Shown: piece by piece, positions 17,312 to 28,000 of the stretch
Layout of the letters: each line of letters opens with the position of its first letter
Numbering within the stretch: position 1 is the stretch's first letter
NCBI RefSeq assembly: GCF_000282575.1
Contig: NZ_AKJA01000041.1
Location: 1 to 37,070 of the forward strand
Length of the DNA stretch: 37,070 nucleotides
DNA from: Herbaspirillum sp. YR522
Lineage (GTDB): Bacteria > Pseudomonadota > Gammaproteobacteria > Burkholderiales > Burkholderiaceae_D
Direction of reading: 5' to 3'
Notes under the pieces: model-generated
The model's input: only the letters and a program-made list of their open reading frames with translations
The model's database searches: none
Told to the model about the DNA's origin: nothing
Translations under genes and position numbers: made by a program

Positions 17312-18664
17312 CTAGACGACCAGGTTGAGCAACATGATGAAGATGATAGCAACAACCGAAATCAGTGTTTCCATCGCGGTCCAGGTCTTGAAGGTCTCGC
17401 CCACGCTCATGTTGAAATATTGCTTGACCAGCCAGAACCCGGCGTCGTTGACATGCGACAGGATCAGCGAGCCGGCACCGGTGGCCAGCACCAGCAGTTC
17501 CTTGTTGGTGCCGGGCACCAGCGCCACCAGTGGCGCGACGATGCCGGCGCCGGTGATGGTGGCCACCGTGGCCGAACCGGTGGCCACGCGGATCACACCG
17601 GCCACGAACCAGGCCAGCAGCAGCGGCGAGATCTGCGCATGCACGGCCAGCTGGCCGATGGCGGTGCCGACACCGCTGTTGACCAGCATCTGCTTGAAGC
17701 CGCCGCCGGCGCCGATGATCAGCACGATGGCAGCGGTCGGCGCCAGGCTCTGGTCGACGAACTTGAGCACCTGCTGGCGCGTGAAGCCGCGTGCCACGCC
17801 GAAGGTAAACATCGCCAGCAGCAGCGCCGCCAGCAGCGCCACGATGGGGTTGCCGATGAAATCCATCAGCTCGCGCATGGCGTGGCCTTCGGGCAGCGCG
17901 ACATCGACGAAGGTCTTGAGCAGCATCAGCAACACCGGTGCCAGCACCGTCACCAGGGTGATGGCAAAGCCGGGCGGATTTTCCGTTTGCGGCTCGCGCG
18001 CCAGTTGTGCCACCAGCTCGTCAGATGGCTTGACATCGACATAGCGCGAAATGAACGAGCCGAACATGGGGCCGGCGATGACCACCGTCGGCAGGCCCAC
18101 GATCAGCCCGTACAGGATGGTCTTGCCGATATCTGCGCCGAACACGCCGATGGCCAGCAGCGGGCCCGGATGCGGCGGCACCAGGCCATGCATCACCGAC
18201 AGGCTGGCCAGCATGGGGATACCGATCTTGAACAGCGGCACGCCCGAGCGGCGGGCCACGATGAACACCAGCGGGACCAGCAGCACGAAGCCGATCTCGA
18301 AGAACAGCGGGATGCCCACCAGGAAGGCGCCCATCATCATCGCCCAATGCACCCGCTCGCGCCCGAAGGCGCGCACCAGCGTCTGCGCGATCTGGTCGGC
18401 GCCGCCGGACTCGGCCATCAGCTTGCCCAGCATGGTACCCAGGCCCAGCACGATGCCGACAAAGCCCAGTACGCCGCCGAAGCCATCCTGGAACGACTTG
18501 ACGATCTTGGGCAGCGGCATGCCCGAGATCAGGCCGAGGAAGCCGGAAGTGATGATCAGTGCGACAAAGGGGTGCATGCGCAGGCGCGTGATCATCAGGA
18601 CCAGCGCGAGAATTGCGATGAATGCATTCAACAGCAAGGTTGCTTCGTGGCTCATGCCCAGCAT
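17312..18664 (-). CDS. gntP: Gluconate:H+ symporter, GntP family
   Basis: This 450-residue inner-membrane transporter imports gluconate, and possibly the related sugar acid idonate, by proton symport. It has a dozen or so hydrophobic segments. Conserved GntP-family blocks include GFGGVLGFVGIVLGLGTMLG, MMGAFLVGIPLFFEIGFVLL, HGLVPPHPGPL and ATGSATVATITGAGIVAP. ATG 18664 has AGGAG 7 bases upstream; an ATG three codons later is an alternative. It is the first gene of the gntP-gntK-gno operon. Two GntR-type operators (18850-18865 and 18874-18889) and a good promoter (18874-18903) lie upstream, so it should be repressed by the divergent LacI-family regulator and induced by gluconate. No separate idonate transporter lies nearby. 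Confidence 0.95.
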   Translation of the reverse strand: MLGMSHEATLLLNAFIAILALVLMITRLRMHPFVALIITSGFLGLISGMPLPKIVKSFQDGFGGVLGFVGIVLGLGTMLGKLMAESGGADQIAQTLVRAFGRERVHWAMMMGAFLVGIPLFFEIGFVLLVPLVFIVARRSGVPLFKIGIPMLASLSVMHGLVPPHPGPLLAIGVFGADIGKTILYGLIVGLPTVVIAGPMFGSFISRYVDVKPSDELVAQLAREPQTENPPGFAITLVTVLAPVLLMLLKTFVDVALPEGHAMRELMDFIGNPIVALLAALLLAMFTFGVARGFTRQQVLKFVDQSLAPTAAIVLIIGAGGGFKQMLVNSGVGTAIGQLAVHAQISPLLLAWFVAGVIRVATGSATVATITGAGIVAPLVALVPGTNKELLVLATGAGSLILSHVNDAGFWLVKQYFNMSVGETFKTWTAMETLISVVAIIFIMLLNLVV

Positions 18665-18849
18665 GGTGGATCTCCTGCCGACAGTCGCTCCGTACGCCAG
18701 GCATGCGCCGGCGGATCGCCCGGCATCAGCGGTGCGTCTCCATCGGCACCGGCCTGGTGGCTGCGGTGCGCACTATCTGCGTAGTGTCGTGTTGATGTTG
18801 TATCGGCCTGTGGTCAGGCCTGGTCTTTTTCCTGAGTGCCGCAAGGGCG

Positions 18850-18865
18850 ATGTTAGCGTTAACAT
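18850..18865. promoter_or_regulatory. GntR-type operator 2 of gntP
   Basis: ATGTTAGCGTTAACAT fits ATGTTA-N4-TAACAT at all 12 defined positions. Its 14-base core is repeated exactly at edd (4848-4861). It lies just downstream of the predicted gntP start point. Confidence 0.85.
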
Positions 18866-18873
18866 CGGAGCGG

Positions 18874-18889
18874 ATGATAACGCTAACAT
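18874..18889. promoter_or_regulatory. GntR-type operator 1 of gntP
   Basis: ATGATAACGCTAACAT fits ATGTTA-N4-TAACAT at 11 of 12 defined positions. It covers the proposed minus-10 of the gntP promoter and is spaced 24 bases start-to-start from operator 2, so paired binding is possible. Confidence 0.8.
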
Positions 18890-18903
18890 TTTATCGGCGT
18901 CAA
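18874..18903 (-). promoter_or_regulatory. Sigma-70 promoter of gntP operon
   Basis: On the minus strand, minus-35 TTGACG (18903-18898) and minus-10 TATCAT (18879-18874) are separated by 18 bases. Both boxes match consensus at five of six positions. Operator 1 lies over the spacer and minus-10, which fits repression by occlusion. Confidence 0.7.
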
Positions 18904-18938
18904 ACCCTCTCCATGCTGCATCGCCACATTGATTGCCG

Positions 18939-18952
18939 CCGGGAAATCCCGG
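18939..18952. repeat. Perfect inverted repeat in gntR leader region
   Basis: CCGGGAAATCCCGG is a 6-bp perfect stem with a two-base centre, between the gntP promoter and gntR. It does not match the GntR or HexR patterns. It could be a separate operator or a leader hairpin. Confidence 0.4.
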
Positions 18953-19021
18953 TCTGCAGGATGTTGCTTGGCGTACATCGGGGCGCGGTATCATGTGGCC
19001 AAGTCCAACTATCACTGAGCC

Positions 19022-20074
19022 ATGAGCCGTCGCGAAGCACCCCCGCTGGTCCCTCCCCTGCCCGCCAAAGGTGGCCGTGCCACCGGCCGCGTCACCATCA
19101 CCGACGTCGCCCGCGTGGCGGGGGTCAGCCCGATGACGGTGTCGCGCGCCTTGAAGGCGCCGCAGCTGGTGCAGCAGGCATCGCGCGAGCGCATCATGGC
19201 CGCCATCGAACAACTGGGCTACGTGCCCAACCAGGCCGCCGCCACCCTGGCCTCTTCGCGCTCGCAGGTCATCGCCGTGCTGGTGCCGTCGCTGACCAAC
19301 GCGGTCTTCATCGAAACGCTGTCGGGCATTCGCGATTACCTGGCCCAGGCCGGTTACCAGTTCCTCATCGGCGAGACCGGCTATGCGCGGGCCAAGGAAG
19401 AACAACTGATCTCGACCTACCTGTCGCATGCGCCGGCCGGCTTCCTGCTGTCGAGCAGCGAGCAGCACGAGATCCTGCAGGCCCACCCGGCCAGCCGTGC
19501 CATTGCCGCGGTGCGCATGTTCGATCTGGGGCGCAGCAACAGCGACCTATCGGTAGGATTCTCCCAGTCGCGCGCCGGCTTTGCGGTGGCGCAGCACCTG
19601 GCCCAGCGCGGTTATCGACGCATCGCCTTCATCGCCGCCCAGCTCGATCCGCGCATGATGAAGCGCCGCGACGGCTTTCGCAAAGGGCTGTCGGCGGCGG
19701 GCCTGGAGCCGGCCACCGAGGTCCTGTTGCCGCAGCCGACCACGGTCGACATGGGTGCGCAGTTGTTGCGCCAGGTATTGCAAGCGCGGCCCGACTGCGA
19801 CGCCGTGTTCTGCTGCAACGACGACCTGGCGCTGGGCGCACTGTTCGAATGCCAGCGCCAGGGCATCGCCGTGCCGGGCCAGCTGGCCATTGCCGGTTTC
19901 AACGACCTGTCGTGGGCCGCCTGCGCCACGCCATCGATCACCACCGTCATCACGCCGCGCTACGACATCGGCTACCGGGCGGCCGACATGCTGATCCGCC
20001 GCCTCAAGGGGCAGGCCATCGAACGCGGACGGCTCGACCTGGGCTTCGAACTGGCGGTGCGCGAAAGCACTTGA
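19022..20074 (+). CDS. gntR: LacI-family gluconate repressor GntR
   Basis: The 350-residue protein has a LacI helix-turn-helix at about residues 24-45 (TITDVARVAGVSPMTVSRAL), the hinge block GYVPNQAAATLASSRS and a periplasmic-binding-protein-like effector domain (about 80-345), including DAVFCCNDDLALGALFEC and IAGFNDLSWA. An N-terminal extension of about 20 Pro/Arg-rich residues precedes the DNA-binding domain. It is divergent from gntP, and both operators lie between them. The same palindrome at edd suggests it also represses the ED operon. The effector is probably gluconate or 6-phosphogluconate, as in family members of this name. Start ATG 19022 lacks a good ribosome site, which may mean low expression. 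Confidence 0.93.
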   Translation: MSRREAPPLVPPLPAKGGRATGRVTITDVARVAGVSPMTVSRALKAPQLVQQASRERIMAAIEQLGYVPNQAAATLASSRSQVIAVLVPSLTNAVFIETLSGIRDYLAQAGYQFLIGETGYARAKEEQLISTYLSHAPAGFLLSSSEQHEILQAHPASRAIAAVRMFDLGRSNSDLSVGFSQSRAGFAVAQHLAQRGYRRIAFIAAQLDPRMMKRRDGFRKGLSAAGLEPATEVLLPQPTTVDMGAQLLRQVLQARPDCDAVFCCNDDLALGALFECQRQGIAVPGQLAIAGFNDLSWAACATPSITTVITPRYDIGYRAADMLIRRLKGQAIERGRLDLGFELAVREST

Positions 20075-20124
20075 GGCGCCATCGGCGCCGATGAGCTGGG
20101 GTCCGCGCTGTAAGACTTTTCCTC

Positions 20125-20152
20125 TAGACAAGTCCGGAGCAAGCACTACAAT
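20125..20152 (+). promoter_or_regulatory. Sigma-70 promoter of ggt
   Basis: Minus-35 TAGACA (20125-20130) and minus-10 TACAAT (20147-20152) have a 16-base spacer; each box matches consensus at five of six positions. The predicted start near 20159 sits in a small inverted repeat, ACGTGG/CCACGT (20157-20162 and 20168-20173), which could form a 5' hairpin or bind a regulator. Confidence 0.7.
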
Positions 20153-20221
20153 CTCGACGTGGCCTGCCCACGTGACACTTATAAAAAATGTACTGATACG
20201 TCCAGCCCCAGGAGATAACTC

Positions 20222-21985
<1,764 letters not shown>

Positions 21986-22023
21986 TCCCCGGCCGGGTCT
22001 GGTCGACCTGGCCAGCACGACAG

Positions 22024-22055
22024 GGCCGCTCGCCGTCAAGGCCAGCGGCCTTTTT
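22024..22055 (+). terminator. Intrinsic terminator of ggt
   Basis: GGCCGCT (22024-22030) pairs with AGCGGCC (22044-22050), followed by five T (22051-22055). The opposite strand has no T tract, so it ends ggt but not the converging paralogue B transcript. Confidence 0.8.
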
Positions 22056-22074
22056 CATGCCCCCGGCAGCCGTA

Positions 22075-24981
22075 TCAGGACAGCCCCGGGCTGGCCAGCA
22101 CCGCCTGCGCCAGGCTGGGGGCGGTGGGCTCGCCAGCGGCAAGCCCCGTGGCCGGCGCGCCGGCCATGGCGCTGGCAGCCTGCAGCAGCAGCTCCATGGC
22201 CTGCAGCTGGGCGCCGCTGGCGCGCATTGCCGCCAACTCGATCATGCCGTCCTCGGCGCGCTCCAGGGCGCTCAGCAGCGGCGCCACGACAAAGCCGTCA
22301 CGCGTCCACAGCAGCAGGTCGGCGTCGTCGCGCCGGGCTACCGTGCCGCCGCTGCCATCATCGCGCAGCAGCCCCTGCAGGCTCACCGTCTTGCGCGCCT
22401 CGTCGGCTTCACCAGCCAGCGAGATACGCAATTCGCGACCGACCACCCGGGCCTCGATGTCGGCCAGGTCGAATTCGAGCATCAGGCGGTCGCGCACGGA
22501 CCCGCTCAGGATATCGACGGTATCGATACCACGCCCCAGGCGAAAGTGGTTCTCGCCGACCCCGGCATACAGCCTGACGTGGCCGGCGCCGTTGACGACG
22601 TAGGTATCGTTGCCGCCCAGGCCGGCGGCGCTGTCGCCGCGGCCATTGAGCACGAATACGTTGTCCTGGTCGTTGCCGGTGACGGCGGTGGTGGCATCGG
22701 CGCTGGTGATCACGTTCTCGATGGCGCGCAGCGCGCTGGCGCGACCATCCCACCACAGGGTGCCCGCATCCCCGGACGGCGACACCCGCGTGCCGGTCTT
22801 GCGGCGGCTGTGCTGCACGCCATCGTCGTCGATCTCGATATAGTCGGCGGGCGAGGCATCCCACTCCCAGGGCTGGTCGTAGCGGTCCAGCGCCACGCGC
22901 ACCTGCACCTGGCCCGTTCCCGCGGCCGTTGGGGACGCCGCCAGTACCAGCGTATCGGCGCCGTCGCCGCCGTCGAAGGCCGAACCTGCGCCGGGGGCCG
23001 CATTGAGCATGAAGATGTCGTCCCGGTCACCGCCGCGCACTGCCTTGGTGCCGCGGTGCAGGCTGAATACACTGATCCGTCCGGCCGGCGCCAGCAGGCG
23101 GTCGTTACCGTCACCGGTGGCCCACAATATCGTATCGCCCGACGATGCACGATGCCGCACCCGGTTGGCCACGCCGCGCAGTCCCGCACTGGCATCGATG
23201 CTATCGTCGGCGGCGTTGTCGATTACCTTGGCCGGCTGTTGTACCAGTTCGATGGCATCGTAGTAGGGATCCATCATGAGGCCACTGCGCCATTGCTGCA
23301 GCGGCGGTTGCGGGGTGATCACGGCATCGCCGAAGATCGCCACGCGCCAGTCCTTCTCTTGCAGGACCGCCTGCAACTGGCGCCGCTTGGCACGCTGGTA
23401 GACCTCGCGCGCACGTCCCACCGCAGCGCGATCCTCGATGTCCTGGGCGGCACTGATCCCCAGCATGCTGCCCAAGCCGGTGACGAAGCGCTCGCCCGCG
23501 CCCAGGCGGGCATAGCGATCGAGCTCGTCGACCTCGCGCACGCTGTGATAGATTCCGTTGCCGATGACCAGGCCCAGGCCGAGGATGATGCCCAGCGGAC
23601 CCGCGGCACTCACCCCGGCAAAGGCGGCTGCGGCCAACCCGACGGACAGCGCCGCACCGGCGGTGGCAAACCCCGCATCGACATAATGGTCCTGCGCCGT
23701 ACGACCGCTGGTGACCGAGGCCTGCTGGAACGACGTGACCGCACGGTAGATGTCGAACGGCAATGTCAGCACGGTGCCCACTGCCGCCCCGCTGCGGGCG
23801 ACATTGGTACCCAGCCTTGCCGTGCCCCCCAGCCGCTGGCCCAGGCTACTGGCGGCGAATGCATTGAAGTGCGCCACACCGCCGGCCTGCAGCGCCCGGC
23901 CCAGCCTGGGGATCAGCGCTTCGGCGGCCAGGCTTGCGCCCTGCGCGCCCAGCCCGGCCGACTGCAGCACCGCCTGGCTCGTGTCGCCACGCTCGATGGC
24001 GGCCGACAGGCTACGCACGCTGTTGTAGATGCCGAATACCTGCAACCCGGCACCGGTCTGCCTGACCACGCCCCCGCCCGGCATCAGGTAGGTGATGACA
24101 TTGGACCTGGCGCCACTTGCGATACGCCCGACGGCCAGCCTGAGCCGCCCCAGCTGGTCGTTGAGGGCCGCCACCAGCAGGTTGTCGCCCGCCTTCGAAA
24201 TCACCAGCGGGTGCGTGCTGCCCCGGGTAGCGGCGACTTCCATCAGGATCTCGGCGTTGCGTACCGCGCGATCGGCCCGCTGCCCTCCCACCAGGTATTG
24301 CGCCTCGAACTGCAACCGCTGCGCCAGGTTTTGCTGCAGCACATCGATGCCCTCGGCCAGCGCCACGCTCCATAGCGGCCGCCCATTGATGCGTGCGCCC
24401 ATGGCACGCAGGTCGTCCACGGTAACGTCCAGCCGGCCCAGTCGCAAGGTCATCGGCTTGCGCACATCGCCGAACAACGATTCGGGCAGCAGGTTCCTGA
24501 CCACTGGCAGCAAGTTGGCATGACGCGCCTCGGGAGCCGGGCGGTAATGCCCGCTGGAATTGTCCCAGGCCTGCAGGCGCCGCGCACGAAAGGACAACTC
24601 GCCGGCATACAGCACGTCGCTGCCGTTGTCGATCGAGGTATGCCCCTGCACCCCATAACGACGCAATGCGGGAGGCGACAAGCGTCGGTCGAGCGCGACA
24701 TAGACCCGCCCCGGATCGCTGGCCTTGATGACATAGATGAATTCGCCGTCGACCTCGGGTACGAAACTGGCCCGGGCATCGGTGGCATGCAACGAATAAT
24801 CGGCGCCGTTCTTGCGCAATTCGAAGACGAACCTGGGATCGGCCGGTTGTTGCCGTTCCCCGGGCCCGTGGAACTCGCTTATCGGTGCCAGCGCAGTCTG
24901 CGCCCGCAGCAAGGGATCGAGCACCTGCTGCGCCTGCTCGCGCTGGCTGGTGGGGTTGTCGGAGCGGGGGGTGGCATCCAT
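22075..24981 (-). CDS. Paralogue B: TcdB-pore-like, RTX-like repeat protein (candidate toxin/effector)
   Basis: This is the shortest of the three paralogues, 968 residues from ATG 24981, chosen because a perfect AGGAGG lies 6 bases upstream; the frame opens 29 codons earlier without support. Order: short polar N-terminus (1-30); conserved module (about 50-170: VQGHTSIDNGSDVLYAGEL, WDNSSGHYRP); almost no variable linker; helical region with TYLMPGGGVVRQTGAG (about 295-315); hydrophobic pore-like stretch (about 400-480: LPFDIYRAVTSFQ to SAAGPLGIILGLGLVIGN); RTX-like repeats (about 585-815: FDGGDGADTLVL, AAGLGGNDTYVV); conserved RDGFVVAPLLS...DGMIEL, then an Ala-rich tail. It has no signal peptide. 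It lies downstream of paralogue C with an intrinsic terminator between. Pore or toxin function is inferred from family resemblance. Confidence 0.82.
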   Translation of the reverse strand: MDATPRSDNPTSQREQAQQVLDPLLRAQTALAPISEFHGPGERQQPADPRFVFELRKNGADYSLHATDARASFVPEVDGEFIYVIKASDPGRVYVALDRRLSPPALRRYGVQGHTSIDNGSDVLYAGELSFRARRLQAWDNSSGHYRPAPEARHANLLPVVRNLLPESLFGDVRKPMTLRLGRLDVTVDDLRAMGARINGRPLWSVALAEGIDVLQQNLAQRLQFEAQYLVGGQRADRAVRNAEILMEVAATRGSTHPLVISKAGDNLLVAALNDQLGRLRLAVGRIASGARSNVITYLMPGGGVVRQTGAGLQVFGIYNSVRSLSAAIERGDTSQAVLQSAGLGAQGASLAAEALIPRLGRALQAGGVAHFNAFAASSLGQRLGGTARLGTNVARSGAAVGTVLTLPFDIYRAVTSFQQASVTSGRTAQDHYVDAGFATAGAALSVGLAAAAFAGVSAAGPLGIILGLGLVIGNGIYHSVREVDELDRYARLGAGERFVTGLGSMLGISAAQDIEDRAAVGRAREVYQRAKRRQLQAVLQEKDWRVAIFGDAVITPQPPLQQWRSGLMMDPYYDAIELVQQPAKVIDNAADDSIDASAGLRGVANRVRHRASSGDTILWATGDGNDRLLAPAGRISVFSLHRGTKAVRGGDRDDIFMLNAAPGAGSAFDGGDGADTLVLAASPTAAGTGQVQVRVALDRYDQPWEWDASPADYIEIDDDGVQHSRRKTGTRVSPSGDAGTLWWDGRASALRAIENVITSADATTAVTGNDQDNVFVLNGRGDSAAGLGGNDTYVVNGAGHVRLYAGVGENHFRLGRGIDTVDILSGSVRDRLMLEFDLADIEARVVGRELRISLAGEADEARKTVSLQGLLRDDGSGGTVARRDDADLLLWTRDGFVVAPLLSALERAEDGMIELAAMRASGAQLQAMELLLQAASAMAGAPATGLAAGEPTAPSLAQAVLASPGLS

Positions 24982-25017
24982 CGTTATCCTCCTATGGCGG
25001 CCTCCATGGCCGGGAAC

Positions 25018-25042
25018 AAAAAAAAGCGCGACGCCATCGCGC
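25018..25042 (-). terminator. Intrinsic terminator between paralogues C and B
   Basis: On the minus strand, GCGCGA and TCGCGC (25042-25037 and 25031-25026) form a 6-bp stem with a five-base loop, followed by eight T (25025-25018). It starts 22 bases after the stop of paralogue C and leaves only 36 bases before the paralogue B start codon. Confidence 0.8.
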
Positions 25043-25064
25043 CGCGCCATGCAAAAGGCTGCCG

Positions 25065-28000
25065 TCAAGCCGCCATGGCCAGCGGAGCACCCAGCAGTGC
25101 GTCACGTTGGCCCGACGGCTCTACCTGGCCTGCCGACGCCATGCCCGTGTCGCCCTGCCAGCCACCGCTGGCGGCTACCAGTTGGTCGAGCTGCCGGATT
25201 TCCTGCGCCGTGGCGAACCGGCCCGGTCCCTGCAGGGCCGGATTCGTCCACGGCTTGGCCAACAGTTCGATCAGGCCGTCGGCCTGTTCGGTGTAACGCG
25301 AAAAGAGCGGCGTGACCGCCATCGCATCGCGCGTCATCAGGCGCACCTGGCCATCGGGGCGCACCGCCTCGCGCTGGCCGTCGTCACGGGTACGATAGAT
25401 GTCCGCCAGCACGATGCGTTGGTCGGGATGCCCGGCGACACTGATCTCGACCGCCTGCTGCCTGGTCTCGAACAGCAGCTCGTGCAGGTCGAAGTCCAGG
25501 TGCAGGGTGTGCTGGCCGGCGCGTGCGCCGTCGATCTCGACCTTCTCGATGGTGCGCTGGAGCTGGTAGCGATTGGCCCCGGCGCCGGCCTTGACACGAA
25601 TGTTGCCGCCGCCCTGGACGATATAGGTGTCATCGCCCAGGCCGCCATCGACGCTGTCATCGCGACCGTTGAGTACGAACAGGTTGTCCTGGCCGTTGCC
25701 CACGATGCGGGTGGTGGCGCCGGCATTGGTGATGACGTTCTCGATCGAGATCAACTCGCTGCGCTTGCCGTCGATGTCGATCCAGCCGGGTGACAGCGGC
25801 AGGTCAAGCCCCGGCAGGTCGCGCGGGTAGGTCATCCAGTTCTGGCTGCCGGCGGCCTGGTAGTTGTCTCCCGCCCGGTCCTCGATGAGCCGATAGTCGT
25901 GGCGCCAGGCATGGCCGGCCAATGCCATCTCGAGCGTGCCGGCGGTGCTGGGCGTGAGCGACAGCACCAGCGTGTCGTCGCCGAGCCCGCCATCGAGCAC
26001 CGAGCCCTGGTGCGGCGCTGCATTGAGCTCGAAACGATCGGCCTCGATACCACCGTGCATCGTCTTCTTGCCGGCCTGTACGTCGAACAGGTTGCCGCGC
26101 ATGCGCAAGCCCATGAGCGTATCGTCGCCCCGGCCGGTCATCCATAGCACCTTGTCGTCGCTGGCCTCGGCAATGCTCACCACGTTTTGCAGCGCGCCCA
26201 GCCCGGCACGGGCATCGACGAAGTCGTCACCGGCATTGCCGATGATGTCGGGCGGCTGCGGTTCCTCGATGACGCGCGTGATCATGACTTCGCCGGCCGG
26301 GCTTGGCCGCATCTCGCGCTCGGTTCGCTGCAACGGCGCACGCAAGCTGATGATGGCGTCGCCGAATACCACCTGGCTCACGCCGAGCCGGCCCAGGTGC
26401 GCCAGGCTGGATTGCAGCCGCTGCTGCGTGTCCTGCCGATAGGCGCTCACCGCCTGGCTGATGGTCAGGCGGTCCAGCACGTCCCGAGGCGGATCCATGC
26501 CGATGACGTTGCGCAGGCCGGTGGCGACCACCTCGCCCCGGGTCAACGCGATCTCGCCCTGCAGCCGCTCCACATAGCGCACGCTGTGGTAGGTACGTCC
26601 CACCAGCACCAGCACCGCCCCCGTTGCCAGTCCGATCGGCCCGGCGCTGGCCAGGCCGGCGTAGCCGGCCGCTCCCAATCCCACCGTGGTGACCAGGCTG
26701 ACGGTGGCCAGGCCGGCGTCCACGTAATGATCCTGGGCCTGTGCGCCGCTGGCCTGCGCGGCCAGCTGGAAGGAATCGACGGCGTTATAGGCATCGAAGG
26801 GCGCCGTGATCAGGGCACCCGCCAGCGGTGCGCTGCGCGCCAGGTTGCTTCCCAGGCGGGAAGGCCCGCCAAGCAGCCTGCCGATCGCCGTGCGCGAGAA
26901 CTGGTTCAGGCTGTGGGCCGTGCCCCGCTGCGCGACGGCGCCCAGGCTCTGCAGGGCCTCCTCGGCCGCCACGCCGATGCCGGTGGCGGCCAATTCGCTG
27001 CCGGCGGCGATGGCGCCGGAGGTGTCACCACGCACGATGGCCGTGCGCAATCCGCGCAAGCCGTTATAGATACCGAACAGGTGCAGGCCCAGCCCGGTAT
27101 GGCGGATCGGTGCGTCGCCGGGCATCAGGCAGGTCACGATATTCTGCCGTGGCTGGTGCAACATCATTGCCGACAGCGTCTGCACCCTCTCGAGCATGGC
27201 ATTGGCCTGGGCGATCCATGGTCGCGACCGGCTCCCGCCATCGACGACAATGGGCGCGTTGCCGGTCCGCTGGCCCGCCAGTTCGAACAGCAGGTCCTCG
27301 ATGCCCGTGATGCGTTGCGCCACGATCTGCCGCTCCAGCAGGTCGCCGTCGAAACTCAGGCGGTCCGCCAGGCCGTTCTGCAGCATGGCCGGCGCAGTCG
27401 GTTGGCGCAGCGCGCCATGCAAGGGGCGCTCGTCGAGCATCGCACCCAGGTCCATCGCATGTTCCAGGGCTACCTCGCTGTTGCCGATGCGCAGCCGCAG
27501 CCGGCCCTCGCCGCTGGTGCTGTCGAGGATGCTGTCGCTGGTGCTGTTGCCGGTGCCGCTGGTGCTGTTGCTGTTGCTGGTGTTACCGGTGCTGGTGTTA
27601 CTGGTGCCGCCGGCCGGCGCCGGGGTTGCAGGTGGCGCATGCGGGTCCATCATGTTCATGTATCCCCGTAGTTGCTCCAATTGGGTGCGCCGGTGGCTGT
27701 TTTCCTGGTTCCAGTAGTCGACGAAACTGGCCTCCGGCAGCAGGGTCCGTACCACCGGCAACAGGTTGGCCTGGCGCCGGTCTGCCGCAGGCCGATAATG
27801 TCCGCTGCCATTGGTCCAGAACTCCAGCCGCCCCTGCCGCAGGTGGAAGTCTCCCGCATACAGCACGTCGGCGCGTTGCGTGAGCGAGGTATGCCCCTGG
27901 ATCGCCAGGCGCGCGTCGTCGATCGCCACCCTGCCATACGGCACGCCGACGTAGATACGCCCCGGGTCGTCGGCCCGCACCACATAGATGAACAAGCCAT

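Larger units (their letters stand above)
18665..19021. other. Divergent gntP/gntR control region
   Basis: This 357-base stretch has no gene. It holds the gntP promoter, two palindromic operators and a separate perfect inverted repeat (18939-18952). The gntP leader would be long (roughly 200 bases) if the promoter at 18874-18903 is correct. A weak gntR promoter (TATCAT near 18990) is possible but not convincing. Confidence 0.7.

Noticed and set aside
15874..18784. Long plus-strand frames opposite gntK and gntP
   Set aside because: Shadow frames with His/Gln/Arg-rich composition over two clear genes.
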